64,000 nt of DNA from Filimonas lacunae (GCF_002355595.1 NZ_AP017422.1:7134823-7198822), one strand, 5' to 3'. Shown: positions 51,294 to 60,150, counted from the first letter of the stretch. Translations and numbers: made by a program. The notes: generated by a model from the letters alone, not told the origin.

Positions 51294-52352
51294 TTAATAA
51301 ATAGGAGAAGCCCAGTCTTCGGGGTTGAAGATAGTGTTAGAGCCAGCGCCTTTCTGTAATTGTAAGGCTCTGGCTTTTTCAATTACATGCTGAACCAACT
51401 CGTAAGTAGAATGTGATAAAGTGAGTGCTGCCGGAGCAGGTGCTTGTAACCAGCTGTTTACTTTACCAACAAAGGCATTGTCAATGCTTTCCACTACAGG
51501 TACGTTGAACTTTTCGAGTGCGGCTGCATTACACAGCTGCTCGTATTGGCCTTTGATAGGCAGACACAGTAATTTCTTTTGCAGGTATAAAGCTTCGGCA
51601 GGTGTTTCAAAACCAGCGCCGGTAATTACACCATAGCTGTTGATCATACTTTCGCTGAACGCTTCATTACCGATAGGTACAAAAGTGATGTTGCCCTGTA
51701 CGGTTTTGCTTTTTACCTTTTTAGAAAACACTTCAAACTGCACATCTTTTACCTGGCGCAGACTGTTGGCTACCACCTCATCAGAATAGTGAGAAAGGTA
51801 TACCGTAACGTGGCCTTTGTTTTCAGGCTGAGCCTGTAACACCTGTTGTTTCACAACGGGTGAGAATATGAAGTCATCATACCTGTCAAAGTGCAGGCCC
51901 ACATAGGCTTCTGCTTTGGCATAATGCTTTAATATCATTTCGCCCATCAGGTCCTTTTTAGAAGGACGTGGGGTGTTGGCGCTCTGGAAGCTGGCCTGGT
52001 GGCCAAAGTTGATAGAAGGCACACCTTTTAACTTACAGGCAAGTGCTGTAATGCTTTCAAAGTCGTTGATCACTACATCGTAGTTTTCAACGGGTAATGC
52101 TTTGGCTTCTTTCCAGGCACGTACCGGGTTAAAAGCGCGCAGCATTTTCATGTAATCAAGACCTCCGTGGTTACCGTAGAACAGGCATATGCCTTTGCTT
52201 TTATACTTTACAGGCAGGGTGGACGGCAGGTTGCTATTGGTGCCGCTTAAAAACACGTCTACCTGGCCATAGTGCTGTAAAAAAGGAACTAACTCCATAG
52301 CCCTGGCTATGTGTCCATTACCTGTTGCCTGTACTGCATAAAATATTTTCAT
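51294..52352 (-). CDS. GT28-like (MurG-type) glycosyltransferase
   Basis: This 352-residue protein starts 'MKIFYAVQATGNGHIARAME', the G-x-G-H-x-x-R motif of MurG/GT28-type enzymes that bind the lipid acceptor. It continues with 'DVVINDFESITALACKLKGV', 'SINFGHQASFQS' and the donor-side 'GVITGAGFETPAEALYLQKK' with 'LCLPIKGQYEQLCNAAALEK'. The E-x-x-Q-x-x-N/A-A element is typical of UDP-sugar binding. It differs from MurG and from the diacylglycerol glucosyltransferases, so the acceptor is open. It lies 10 bases behind the LpxH-like gene, and the two are a recurrent pair in this phylum, which suggests a joint lipid-sugar role. Confidence 0.85.
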   Translation of the reverse strand: MKIFYAVQATGNGHIARAMELVPFLQHYGQVDVFLSGTNSNLPSTLPVKYKSKGICLFYGNHGGLDYMKMLRAFNPVRAWKEAKALPVENYDVVINDFESITALACKLKGVPSINFGHQASFQSANTPRPSKKDLMGEMILKHYAKAEAYVGLHFDRYDDFIFSPVVKQQVLQAQPENKGHVTVYLSHYSDEVVANSLRQVKDVQFEVFSKKVKSKTVQGNITFVPIGNEAFSESMINSYGVITGAGFETPAEALYLQKKLLCLPIKGQYEQLCNAAALEKFNVPVVESIDNAFVGKVNSWLQAPAPAALTLSHSTYELVQHVIEKARALQLQKGAGSNTIFNPEDWASPIY

Positions 52353-52362
52353 AACCGGCTGT

Positions 52363-53259
52363 TTACAGTGTTTGATTCAATAGTTGAAAAAGTGGGGTAG
52401 CCATGGCTACCCTGTTATTGGAAAGAGCTCCGGGTTGAAACATCATAACTTCATCCGTTACCACATTCAGTTCTGGCAGCTTCTTCTCGATAGCTGTTAC
52501 ATTAGTGGTAAAATCTTTTGCATCGTATTGATAAATAGTCCAATCGTTGTGCGCATATTCCAGGGCGGTAAGGTTTTCTACCCAATCGCCGCTGTTGAGG
52601 TAGGTAACGCTGCCATCTTTGGTTTCAATAACCCTTTTCTGTGGCTGGTGAATATGACCACAGATAACGCAGTCGTATTTCTTTTTAATGGCCAGCTCGG
52701 CAGCGGTTTGTTCAAAATCGGCAATCCACGACACTGCTTTTTTCACACCATTCTTTACCTTTTTGCTAAAGCTCATTTTTTCGCGGCCTGCCAGTTTCAG
52801 AAACCAGTTAATGCAGCGGTTAAGCAGGATAAGAAGGTCGTAGCCATGACCGCCTAATTTGGCCAGTATTTTAGCACTGCCTTTAGTGGTAGCATCAAAT
52901 ACGTCTCCATGGAAAATCCAGGTCATTTTACCATTGATTTCCATGACCATTTTATCGGTGAGCTGAAAATTGCCTATTTGTATATCGCTGTATCTGCGTA
53001 GTACTTCATCATGGTTGCCGGTAATATAAATAACACGGGTGCCTTTGCTAAGCAGGCTCATAATTTCTTTAATCACCTGCATGTGCGCTACGGGGAAGTA
53101 ACGCTTGCTAAACTGCCATCCGTCGATAACATCTCCATTCAGCACCAGAATCTGTGGCTGAATACTTTTGAGATAGTTAATAATTTCCTGTGCGTGGCAT
53201 CCATACGTTCCCAGGTGTAAATCACTCATGACCACCACATCTACCGGCCTTCTATCCAT
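52363..53259 (-). CDS. LpxH-like UDP-2,3-diacylglucosamine diphosphatase family protein
   Basis: This 298-residue metallophosphoesterase has all five metal-binding blocks: 'VMSDLHLGTYG', 'LNGDVIDGWQF', 'ITGNHDEVLRR', 'IFHGDVFDATTKG' and 'VICGHIHQPQKRV'. The insert with 'FLKLAGREKMSFSKKVKNGV' matches the lipid-A-precursor branch. LpxH removes UMP from UDP-diacylglucosamine to give lipid X. The Bacteroidota members of this branch are longer than E. coli LpxH (240 residues) and some may act on other lipids. It is the first gene of a two-gene unit with the MurG-like glycosyltransferase. The N-terminal methionine at 53259 is followed within six codons by the first motif, so the start is well supported. 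Confidence 0.88.
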   Translation of the reverse strand: MDRRPVDVVVMSDLHLGTYGCHAQEIINYLKSIQPQILVLNGDVIDGWQFSKRYFPVAHMQVIKEIMSLLSKGTRVIYITGNHDEVLRRYSDIQIGNFQLTDKMVMEINGKMTWIFHGDVFDATTKGSAKILAKLGGHGYDLLILLNRCINWFLKLAGREKMSFSKKVKNGVKKAVSWIADFEQTAAELAIKKKYDCVICGHIHQPQKRVIETKDGSVTYLNSGDWVENLTALEYAHNDWTIYQYDAKDFTTNVTAIEKKLPELNVVTDEVMMFQPGALSNNRVAMATPLFQLLNQTL

Positions 53260-53362
53260 GTGGAATTTGGTTTATCAAAACTCCCTTATGAATGTTACCT
53301 GTACATTACCGGCCAATTAAAACATTGTAACGCAATTGTGAAGGAATTGTAAAGAAAAATGC

Positions 53363-55585
53363 CTATGGAAGCAACTGACTGAATAATTCAAACACTTTGG
53401 AGTTGGTGGGATTGTTCAGTGTTTCGGCAATATCCAGCTTTTCGCCGGCATTCAGGTGAAAGCTTAAAGAGGCATGTGCATCTTTATTACCAGGCACATA
53501 TTGAAAGCAAAGGCGGTAAAAATGGTCGCCAAAACTGTTGTACATATACTCCAGCTGATCGTTCTGATAATATTCCTGCAGGCGAAACCAGTTGTTTTGC
53601 AGTAACAGGAAAGGTTTGGTTAAAAAGCTGAGGATACTGCTATTTTCTTTTGGTTCGTCCCACTCGCCCAGCTTGCGGTCACGTATTTGTATCAGCACCA
53701 CCTTATCGGTATTTTCCTTTAACCAGGTGCTAAAGGTTTGTACAAAGCGCAGGGAAGTTTCCTGGCCATAGTTATCGCGCAGTCCTGCATCCATTACATC
53801 AATAACAGGCATGGTAGGTAGCCACACATTGGGCAGCACATACGGGAAGGTAGCGTTCATGCGCAGTGCAGACGTTACCCGTATGTTCATGGCCTTCTGG
53901 TTGTGAAAGAAGGAATTAAAATCAATCGCATCTGCATCGGCTTGCGAAATGCGGCTGCTGTCTGTTGCGCTACGCATGAGAAAACGGGCCGGGCGGGTGC
54001 TGATGATCATTTTACGGCCATCGCGGCTGATAACAGAATTAAACAGCATGGTGGGAATCAATGCGGAGTCTTCGGCTGGCATATAATCACCTACCGGTTT
54101 GTTCAACAGATCGTGCGTGTTTTCGTTCAGTTTTCGTTCAAAGGAATAGCCCCTGTCTTTAATATAGATATTGCCATCCAATGAAAACTTTTTAGCCGGG
54201 CCTACCAGGTCGCGCGAGATAAAAGACGAAAAGAGCGGATTCAGCAGATCTTTGGAAATATCATCTACATAGGTTTTATCCTGCAGGTGAATGGGGTGGC
54301 CCAGTTGTTTTTGGAGGTACAGTTCTCTGAAATACGCTGCTCCTAACATACCGCCCGATGCTCCACTGATTAATACTGTTTGTTGCATGAATTTACCTTG
54401 GGAAAGGCTGTCGAGCCTTTGCAGCACATTCATGGTAAACGTGGCGCTACGGGTGCCGCCACCACTAACATTGATCAGAAATAAAGTGGGTTTTTTACTG
54501 CTTTGCTTTTTCTTCCAGGTTTCCAGCCGTTGCAGGAAAGCGGCCTTATCGGCTGCTTCGTTTTCGGGAGAAGCCAAAGCCAATACCGTTTCACGGTTGT
54601 AAATAGGACGCTCTTTTTGTTGGGTATAATCCAGGCCGTAGGCCTTATTGCGCAGGTCAATGATATCGTGCTGATACATCCAGTTAACAGCTACATATAG
54701 TATCACTACCAGTGGAAGCGTCCAGCTATGCAGAAAAGACGACAATGCCCCGGCTACACCTATTAATATAGCAAATAATAAAGTAATGCTGGCAGCAGCG
54801 GGTGCCTGGAAAACAGAATTATCGGATAAAAAGCCAATGACGATTAAAAAAATAAAAGCCATTAAAATGGCCAGTACGGCAGAGAAATGGTGACGTTTAA
54901 ATATCAGGTCTAAAAACTCCTGTGGATAGTGGCGCACATCACGCGGTTTACGCAGGTGCAGCGTGGCGCTTAAAAACCACTCTACCTTTATTTCTTTTTT
55001 CTCGGCAGGCAGGGGCTTTTTTTTCAGTGCCTTCTGGTAGTTTTTGTGGGCCACCGTAATTACCGAAGCCATGCTGCGGTAAATGGTTTTATCGGCACCG
55101 AAAAAATATACAAAGCAAATGATAAGCGACAATACAAAGCCGCCGCCAAAACCACCGGTAAGAAAAAAGATCTCTTTCAGGGGAATTAACTCGCGGTAAC
55201 GTTCGTAATCAATAGCATGGTATAAATAAAACCCCAGGAACACCAGGGGAATGATGGCATTATTGATACAGTATTTTAAGAAAGGTTGTGCCGTGGTAGC
55301 CAGAAAGCGGATATGCTTACTATGTAGTATGAACGTGGTAATGTTCCAGCTCATAATAAAAGTGCCGATGGTAAAACCTACAATGGCAGTGCCCAGCGCA
55401 TTTACCTGCCCGAGGTATTCAGGAGCCAGGTACAGGGAGTGGGCGCCGTAGGTTTCCATAAAATGCCCCGATACCGTGGCAAACAGGATATACCAGAAAA
55501 TAAGAAATACCTGGTAACGCCGGAAGTGCAACAAAAACAGTTGTAGGGGTAAGGAGTAATATATGCCGACCAGGTACTTTTTCAT
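53363..55585 (-). CDS. membrane patatin-like phospholipase
   Basis: The 740-residue protein has an N-terminal membrane half and a C-terminal patatin domain. Residues about 1-330 contain seven or eight helices ('VFLIFWYILFATVSGHFMET', 'HFSAVLAILMAFIFLIVIGF'). The patatin domain (about 360-740) has the oxyanion loop 'NVSGGGTRSA', the nucleophile elbow 'ISGASGGMLGAAY' (GxSxG, Ser about residue 405) and the acid in 'DVMDAGLRDNYG' (D-A-G in place of D-G-G). The catalytic Ser-Asp dyad is therefore complete. It would hydrolyse phospholipids or lipid A-type acyl chains at the membrane. It is encoded alone, about 105 bases after the LpxH-like gene. Confidence 0.87.
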   Translation of the reverse strand: MKKYLVGIYYSLPLQLFLLHFRRYQVFLIFWYILFATVSGHFMETYGAHSLYLAPEYLGQVNALGTAIVGFTIGTFIMSWNITTFILHSKHIRFLATTAQPFLKYCINNAIIPLVFLGFYLYHAIDYERYRELIPLKEIFFLTGGFGGGFVLSLIICFVYFFGADKTIYRSMASVITVAHKNYQKALKKKPLPAEKKEIKVEWFLSATLHLRKPRDVRHYPQEFLDLIFKRHHFSAVLAILMAFIFLIVIGFLSDNSVFQAPAAASITLLFAILIGVAGALSSFLHSWTLPLVVILYVAVNWMYQHDIIDLRNKAYGLDYTQQKERPIYNRETVLALASPENEAADKAAFLQRLETWKKKQSSKKPTLFLINVSGGGTRSATFTMNVLQRLDSLSQGKFMQQTVLISGASGGMLGAAYFRELYLQKQLGHPIHLQDKTYVDDISKDLLNPLFSSFISRDLVGPAKKFSLDGNIYIKDRGYSFERKLNENTHDLLNKPVGDYMPAEDSALIPTMLFNSVISRDGRKMIISTRPARFLMRSATDSSRISQADADAIDFNSFFHNQKAMNIRVTSALRMNATFPYVLPNVWLPTMPVIDVMDAGLRDNYGQETSLRFVQTFSTWLKENTDKVVLIQIRDRKLGEWDEPKENSSILSFLTKPFLLLQNNWFRLQEYYQNDQLEYMYNSFGDHFYRLCFQYVPGNKDAHASLSFHLNAGEKLDIAETLNNPTNSKVFELFSQLLP

Positions 55586-55690
55586 ATCCGTTCTTTAATT
55601 GTTGACCGGCCTTTTTCGGCTTCTTTTCTTACTACAATTTAGGGTAAAAAAGCAAACGTTACATACAGGCTAAATGATAAATGGCGTAAA

Positions 55691-56608
55691 TTATTTTAAA
55701 CGTAGTATTAAAGCATATACCAGCACAAAAAGCAAACTGGAACAGATCAGGTGCAGTGGTTGCGCAATAGCAGGAACATTCAGGTATAACATAGATAAAC
55801 CCAGCACCAGGGTAGTCAATACTACTACAAATATCCATCCGCCTATAGCAGAAAGTACTTTATAAGGTAAACTGCGCCAGAACAGGCCCACGCAACAGGC
55901 AGTAGCTATCCAGGCACAAGTTTTATGCAGGGTAAAGAAAAAGTCCAGCCTGTTTATCCACAGTTCGCGCTGTTCGTAATGTAATGCACGGGATACTTCA
56001 TCAATCTGCTCACGCACTTCGGTGCCTATCACTATCTGCACCAGCAGCAACAATAAGGTAAGTATGGCCAGCCACTTGGTGCCTTTGTTTTCTACCGGGT
56101 GAATGTTTTGCAGGCGGCGTAGTATAACTACGGGTATAATGGCAATTACCAGCGCTACCAGCATGTGGGTGGTTACTTTTACCACGGCTAGGTTGGCATC
56201 TACAATACGTTTGCCCAGCCAGGCCTGTACACCGGTAGCAACCAGCATTAAAAACGACATCCAGAAAATGGAGGGTCTGGTGCTGAAAAACTTGCGGGCG
56301 CTCCAGATGGTGTGTATGATGAACAGGAAACCGAGGATGGCTCCCAGTAAACGGTTAATGTATTCTGTCCAGGTGTGTACTGCATTAAACTCGTGGTCGA
56401 TATCTTGTTGGCGCAGGTATTTTTCGTAATCAGCGGGTAACTGGCTGGCATTGGTAGGCGGTATCCAGCTGCCAAAACAACGCGGCCAATCCGGGCATCC
56501 CATACCACTTTGTGTCATACGCACAATGCCACCGGCTGCAATTACCACAAAAACAAAAAAGAGAACAAACCGGGTGTATTTGAGATAGGCATTGTTTGTA
56601 TTACTCAT
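55691..56608 (-). CDS. ctaA: heme A synthase (COX15/CtaA)
   Basis: CtaA oxidises the C8 methyl of heme O to give heme A for cytochrome oxidase. The 305-residue product has eight transmembrane helices in two four-helix halves. The first half contains the conserved 'GIVRMTQSGMGCPDWPRCFG' and 'EYINRLLGAILGFLFIIHT' (Glu-Tyr-x-Asn-Arg, preceded by 'NAVHTWT' with a heme His). The second half has 'LHKTCAWIATACCVGLFW' and 'LHLICSSLLFVLVY' with the histidine pair. The insert between halves is long, as in other Bacteroidota. No ctaB or cox gene lies beside it in the window. A promoter box is present 21 bases upstream. Confidence 0.93.
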   Translation of the reverse strand: MSNTNNAYLKYTRFVLFFVFVVIAAGGIVRMTQSGMGCPDWPRCFGSWIPPTNASQLPADYEKYLRQQDIDHEFNAVHTWTEYINRLLGAILGFLFIIHTIWSARKFFSTRPSIFWMSFLMLVATGVQAWLGKRIVDANLAVVKVTTHMLVALVIAIIPVVILRRLQNIHPVENKGTKWLAILTLLLLLVQIVIGTEVREQIDEVSRALHYEQRELWINRLDFFFTLHKTCAWIATACCVGLFWRSLPYKVLSAIGGWIFVVVLTTLVLGLSMLYLNVPAIAQPLHLICSSLLFVLVYALILRLK

Positions 56609-56628
56609 AGTACCTTTTTTTAGCTGCG

Positions 56629-56636
56629 CAAAGGTA
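56629..56636 (-). promoter_or_regulatory. -7 box TACCTTTG for ctaA
   Basis: An exact TAnnTTTG match on the minus strand lies 20 bases before the ctaA start. A TTG lies 16 bases further upstream (56653-56655), so the spacing is short. The divergent rnhB start is at 56670, and the two promoters must overlap. Confidence 0.5.
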
Positions 56637-56669
56637 GCCTATGTAACTATATCAACTTATCTTTACTTC

Positions 56670-57278
56670 ATGCTCGCACCTTATTATCAGCAAAAAATGG
56701 TGGAAGCTGGCTGTGATGAAGCCGGAAGAGGTTGCTATGCCGGTCCTGTTTTTGCAGCGGCTGTAATACTGCCGGCAACATTTACTCATCCATTACTGAA
56801 CGACAGCAAGCAATTAAAAGCTGCGGAGCGGAATGAGGTAAGAATATCCATTTTAGAGCATGCCATCAGCTATGGTGTTGCCATGGTAAGTGAAGAAGAA
56901 ATAGACCGCATTAATATATTAAAGGCTTCCTTTAAAGCCATGCACCTGGCCATTGAGCAGTTGCGTGTGGTGCCGGAGTTGTTGCTGATAGATGGTAACC
57001 GGTTTACACCCTACCCCAGCATTCAGCACACGTGCATTGTAAAGGGCGATGGCATTTATGCCAGCATTGCCGCTGCCAGTATACTGGCCAAAACAGCAAG
57101 GGATGCTTACATGACCCGGCTGCATGATGAGTTTCCGCATTACAACTGGGCGAAGAACAAAGGCTATGGTACATTGGCGCACCGCGAGGCCATTGACCAG
57201 CACGGGTTGTGCAAATACCACCGCAAAAGCTTTAATATCGCTTCTACACAGCTTACTATTTCAGCAGATAACTTATGA
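56670..57278 (+). CDS. rnhB: ribonuclease HII
   Basis: RNase HII removes ribonucleotides and RNA primers from DNA. The 202-residue product shows 'AGCDEAGRGCYAGPVFAAAV' (catalytic Asp and Glu in D-E-A-G-R-G), 'NDSKQLKAAERNEVRISILE', 'LLIDGNRFTP' with the second Asp, and 'VKGDGIYASIAAASILAKTA' with the third Asp, followed by 'RDAYM'. The tail 'NKGYGTLAHREAIDQHGLCK' and 'YHRKSF' is diagnostic. The frame is open further upstream to 56592, but MLAPYYQQ at 56670 is the natural start. Its stop codon overlaps the ATG of the broken acetyltransferase gene by four bases (ATGA). Confidence 0.96.
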   Translation: MLAPYYQQKMVEAGCDEAGRGCYAGPVFAAAVILPATFTHPLLNDSKQLKAAERNEVRISILEHAISYGVAMVSEEEIDRINILKASFKAMHLAIEQLRVVPELLLIDGNRFTPYPSIQHTCIVKGDGIYASIAAASILAKTARDAYMTRLHDEFPHYNWAKNKGYGTLAHREAIDQHGLCKYHRKSFNIASTQLTISADNL

Positions 57279-57752
57279 TACTATTTCCAGAAAACCTGGT
57301 ATTGGAAAACGAACGGGTAAGGTTAACGCCACTGCAAACCTCAGATATTGTTTTCCTGCTTCCTGGTGTTTGACAAAGCTGCCAATGCTTATGCAGGCTG
57401 CACCCGTTTTTACGATATACAATCTGTAAACGAAACAACCCAGCTGGGCTATACCTGGTATGGAAAAGATTTTCAGCGCAGTGGGTTAAACCGGCATTGC
57501 AAGTTGCTGCTGTTAAGCTATGCTTTTGAACAGTGGGGCATAAAACGGGTAGAGTTTCGTGCGCATGGAAAAAATGCCCGCAGCATTGAAGCCATGAAAA
57601 ACATTGGCTGTACGGTAGAAGGTATTTTACGCAGCACCGGCCCCAGTATGGAACCTGGTGTGAGAAGGGACTCTGTTATCCTGTCTGTATTAAAAGAAGA
57701 ATGGATTGGTGGAGTAAAAGAAAAGCTGCTGCAAAAAATTTACGCAGCTTAA
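57275..57752 (+). pseudogene. GNAT acetyltransferase with internal deletion and frame change
   Basis: The gene begins normally with 'MILFPENLVLENERVRLTPL' and 'QTSDIVF', the standard start of a Bacteroidota RimJ/RimL-like N-acetyltransferase, then runs into a stop at 57371. In another frame from about 57350 it resumes with 'CFLVFDKAANAYAGCTRFYD', 'QRSGLNRHCKLLLLSYAFEQ' and the acetyl-CoA-side 'NARSIEAMKNIGCTVEGILR', running to 57752. About 40-50 codons that normally lie between those parts are missing, and their removal shifted the frame. The remaining fragment lacks the first strands of the fold, so no activity is expected. The ATG overlaps the rnhB stop, as in an intact operon, so decay is probably recent. 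Confidence 0.85.
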
Positions 57753-57756
57753 CTGT

Positions 57757-58371
57757 TTAATCTTCCTGCTCCCATTCGCCCAGCCCTTTACGAATAATAA
57801 CAGGTTCATCACCCGTGCAGTCCAGCACCGTAGATGGTATCATGCCACCCATGCCGCCATCTATTACAATATCGGCCAGCTTGCTAAAGTTGCGGTAAAT
57901 GAGTTCGGGATCGGTATATTCTTCCACCATATCACCTGGAAGGGACGCTGATAATATGGGGTTGCCCAACTGCTGTATAATGGTGCGGGCAATATTATTA
58001 TCAGGTACGCGCAGGCCCACCGTGCTTTTTTTGCTTTGTAATATTTTAGGCACCTCTTTGCTGGCAGGTAATATAAATGTATACGGGCCGGGCAAATGGC
58101 TTTTCAAAATGCGATACAACGGCGTGGAAATGCTTTTGGTGTACTTACTTAAATCACTTAAATCGTAACAGATAAAACTGAGGTTGGCCTTTTGAGGGTC
58201 GACCTGTTTAATGCGGCAAACTCTTTCAACAGCTTTGTGCTGGGAAATATCGCAGCCCAAACCATAAATGGTATCGGTGGGATAAATGATAACACCACCA
58301 TCCCGCAGGCATTCCAATACCATTTTTATTTGCCGCGGTTGCGGGTCTTCCGGATGTATTTCTAAAAGCAT
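57757..58371 (-). CDS. Sua5/YciO-type L-threonylcarbamoyladenylate synthase
   Basis: This 204-residue protein has the YrdC fold: 'LRDGGVIIYPTDTIYGLGCD' is the hallmark near the N-terminus, with 'KHKAVERVCRIKQVDPQ'-like basic residues, 'YRILKSHLPGPYTFILPASK' and 'TVGLRVPDNNIARTIIQQLG' following. The enzyme makes threonylcarbamoyl-AMP from threonine, bicarbonate and ATP for the t6A37 modification of ANN-decoding tRNAs. Without a C-terminal Sua5 domain it is of the TsaC/YciO length, and YciO-like paralogues have weak activity, so it may be the second copy. The long frame starts at 58440; MLLEIHPED at 58371 is the usual start. Confidence 0.88.
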   Translation of the reverse strand: MLLEIHPEDPQPRQIKMVLECLRDGGVIIYPTDTIYGLGCDISQHKAVERVCRIKQVDPQKANLSFICYDLSDLSKYTKSISTPLYRILKSHLPGPYTFILPASKEVPKILQSKKSTVGLRVPDNNIARTIIQQLGNPILSASLPGDMVEEYTDPELIYRNFSKLADIVIDGGMGGMIPSTVLDCTGDEPVIIRKGLGEWEQED

Positions 58372-58462
58372 GATGTAAGTTATGTTATAGTTTTTAACAA
58401 AAAAGAGCGGATATAGAAAACACGTTCTAATCATCCGCATAAAAAATTATTCCGGTAAATAT

Positions 58463-58470
58463 TAATTTTG
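58463..58470 (+). promoter_or_regulatory. -7 box TAATTTTG for the JmjC/cupin gene
   Basis: An exact TAnnTTTG match lies 19 bases upstream of the ATG at 58490. The -33 region has no clear TTG. Confidence 0.5.
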
Positions 58471-58489
58471 CAGGAATAAACGATTAAAC

Positions 58490-59386
58490 ATGTTGCTACG
58501 TTCTGTTGATCTGGTAGAAGAGATTTCTGCGGAAGAATTCAGAAGTAAATACTTTGAGCCGCAGATACCAGTTGTAATAAAAAACTTGTCTAAGCAATGG
58601 CCAGCCTATCACAAATGGACCTGGGAATATTTTAAAGAAATTGCAGGTGATAAAAAGGTGGGTATTTATAATAACGTAAAAAGCGACGCTTACACACCTA
58701 TAAACAAGGCTGATGAGTATACCACGTTTGGAAAATATGTGGATATGCTGCAGGCCGACCCCAAAAAAGATGCCGCCTGGCGTATATTTCTTTTCAACAT
58801 CTTTAACCATGCCCCACAGCTTACCCGGGATTTTACCTGGCCCGAACATTTGATGAAAGGGTTTGTAAAGCGGGTGCCTATGCTATTTGTAGGAGGTAAA
58901 GGATCTATTACGCATATGCATTTTGATATTGACCTGAGCCATATTATGCACACCCAGTTTGCCGGCAGAAAAAAAGTGTTACTGTTTCCGTACAACGAGC
59001 AGCACAAGCTATACCGCCGCCCGTTTGAGGTGTTGAGCATGGCCGATTTCAGCAATTATTATGATAGTGATAAAAGCAAACTGAACACAGAAGCTTTTCC
59101 GGCAGTGCAGTTTGCGAAGGGATACGAATTAACCCTGGAGCATGGTGATACTTTGTTTATGCCTGGTGGCTACTGGCATCATATGGAATACCTGGACAAT
59201 GGTTTTGCCATGAGCCTGCGTTCACTGAACAGCTCGGTAAGTGGTAAGCTGAAAGGTGTGTGGAACCTGGTAGGTATGCGCAATATTGATACGCTGATGA
59301 AAAAGACCATGCCTATGAAATGGTATGAGTGGAAAAAACAGAAAGTGTATGCCGAAGCGGGTAAAGAACTGGAAGCAGCAAGGTAA
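58490..59386 (+). CDS. JmjC/cupin-like Fe(II)/2-oxoglutarate hydroxylase
   Basis: This 298-residue protein of the cupin_8/JmjC type starts with 'EEFRSKYFEPQIPVVIKNLS' and 'QWPAYHKWTWEYFKEIAG'. The iron site is readable: His144 and Asp146 in 'THMHFDIDL', the distal His in 'PGGYWHHMEY' (His230 or 231) and the 2-oxoglutarate-binding Lys in 'FAGRKKVLLFPY' (Lys161/162). Proteins of this type hydroxylate protein side chains (for example ribosomal proteins or factors) or small molecules. The substrate is not evident; the C-terminal 80 residues are helical and may form the dimer interface. It is divergent from the Sua5-type gene and has its own -7 box. Confidence 0.88.
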   Translation: MLLRSVDLVEEISAEEFRSKYFEPQIPVVIKNLSKQWPAYHKWTWEYFKEIAGDKKVGIYNNVKSDAYTPINKADEYTTFGKYVDMLQADPKKDAAWRIFLFNIFNHAPQLTRDFTWPEHLMKGFVKRVPMLFVGGKGSITHMHFDIDLSHIMHTQFAGRKKVLLFPYNEQHKLYRRPFEVLSMADFSNYYDSDKSKLNTEAFPAVQFAKGYELTLEHGDTLFMPGGYWHHMEYLDNGFAMSLRSLNSSVSGKLKGVWNLVGMRNIDTLMKKTMPMKWYEWKKQKVYAEAGKELEAAR

Positions 59387-59793
59387 ACAGGGAAAATAAA
59401 GCAGTTAGTGTTGGCTTAAAAAAAATAACAGCGACTAGAGAGTCGCCGTAGTTGTGTCAGCATATAACCCCCAATGAAAAAGTTGCTCAAAGGCAAGTTC
59501 ATCGTTTATGTTTTCAAAGTTGTTGTTTCTAAAGGGAGATAACAATGGTTTAAACACTGATTTTTGCGTGATTTTTCACGATGAATTATCTGATAAATAA
59601 AGTATTAAGAAAACAGCGGTGTTACTGTAACAATAAAAAGCCCTTACGTTTGCGCGTAAGGGCTTGATTATAAATAGATAGCCAGGTAGGATTTGTGTAA
59701 GGTTGCGAAGCTTGCCTTAGGGGCAAGTGTTGCCGGGGAAATGGTTTTTATGCCTGAAAAAGGAGTAAAAACTTCGCCGGAAAAAATATAACA
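59387..59793. other. 407-bp intergenic region
   Basis: This gap lies between the convergent JmjC/cupin and carboxymuconolactone-type genes. It contains a short hairpin GCGACT/AGTCGC at 59431-59446, a 22-codon frame without signature, the strong terminator at 59638-59665 and a hairpin-like GCTTGCC/GGCAAG stretch near 59710-59730. I see no tRNA, small protein or mobile element in it. Confidence 0.6.
59630..59665 (-). terminator. rho-independent terminator behind the CMD-family gene
   Basis: AAGCCCTTACG (59638-59648) and CGTAAGGGCTT (59655-59665) form an 11-bp stem with a 6-base loop. On the minus strand it is followed by CTTTTTATTG. It lies about 130 bases past the stop at 59794. Confidence 0.8.
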
Positions 59794-60150
59794 TTACTTT
59801 GCTGAGCCGTTTTCTTCCAAGGCTTCCCAGTATTCAGCAGCCCTGCGGGTGTGGGGTACTACTATAGTGCCGCCTACAATATTGGCCACTGCAAAAATTT
59901 CATATACTTCTTTGGTGGTAACGCCCAGCTCGTGGTTTTTGCCCAGGTGGTATTTGATACAATCGTCGCAACGCAGTACCATGCTTGCTACCAGGCCCAG
60001 CATTTCCTTGGTTTTTTTATCCAGTGCACCTTCTTCATAAGTGTTGGTATCGAGGTTCCACAGACGTTTCATTACCAGGTTGTCTTTGCTTAAAATTACC
60101 TCGTTCATCTTGGTGCGGTACTCATTAAATTCCTCTACCAGTTTGCTCAT
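59794..60150 (-). CDS. carboxymuconolactone decarboxylase/AhpD-like family protein
   Basis: The 118-residue helical protein has 'EYRTKMNEVILSKDNLVMK' and the redox/active-site segment 'MVLRCDDCIKYHLGKNHELG' with a CxxC and a following His (about residues 54-65), then 'EVYEIFAVANIVGGTIVVPH'. These are the AhpD-like parts of the CMD fold, which forms trimers or hexamers. With CxxCxxxH it is more likely a peroxidase-related thiol protein than a true decarboxylase. It is a single-gene unit with an approximate -7 (TACTTTTA) about 20 bases upstream on the minus strand and a terminator downstream. The physiological partner is unknown. Confidence 0.88.
   Translation of the reverse strand: MSKLVEEFNEYRTKMNEVILSKDNLVMKRLWNLDTNTYEEGALDKKTKEMLGLVASMVLRCDDCIKYHLGKNHELGVTTKEVYEIFAVANIVGGTIVVPHTRRAAEYWEALEENGSAK

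Noticed and set aside
57348-57752. Stand-alone 134-residue acetyltransferase
   Set aside because: The true N-terminus lies upstream in another frame at 57275, and the internal part of the fold is missing; it is part of the pseudogene.
59431-59446. Hairpin GCGACT/AGTCGC considered as terminator of the JmjC/cupin gene
   Set aside because: The stem is only 6 bp and no T-run follows on the plus strand; the T-run is on the other side, where no near gene needs it.
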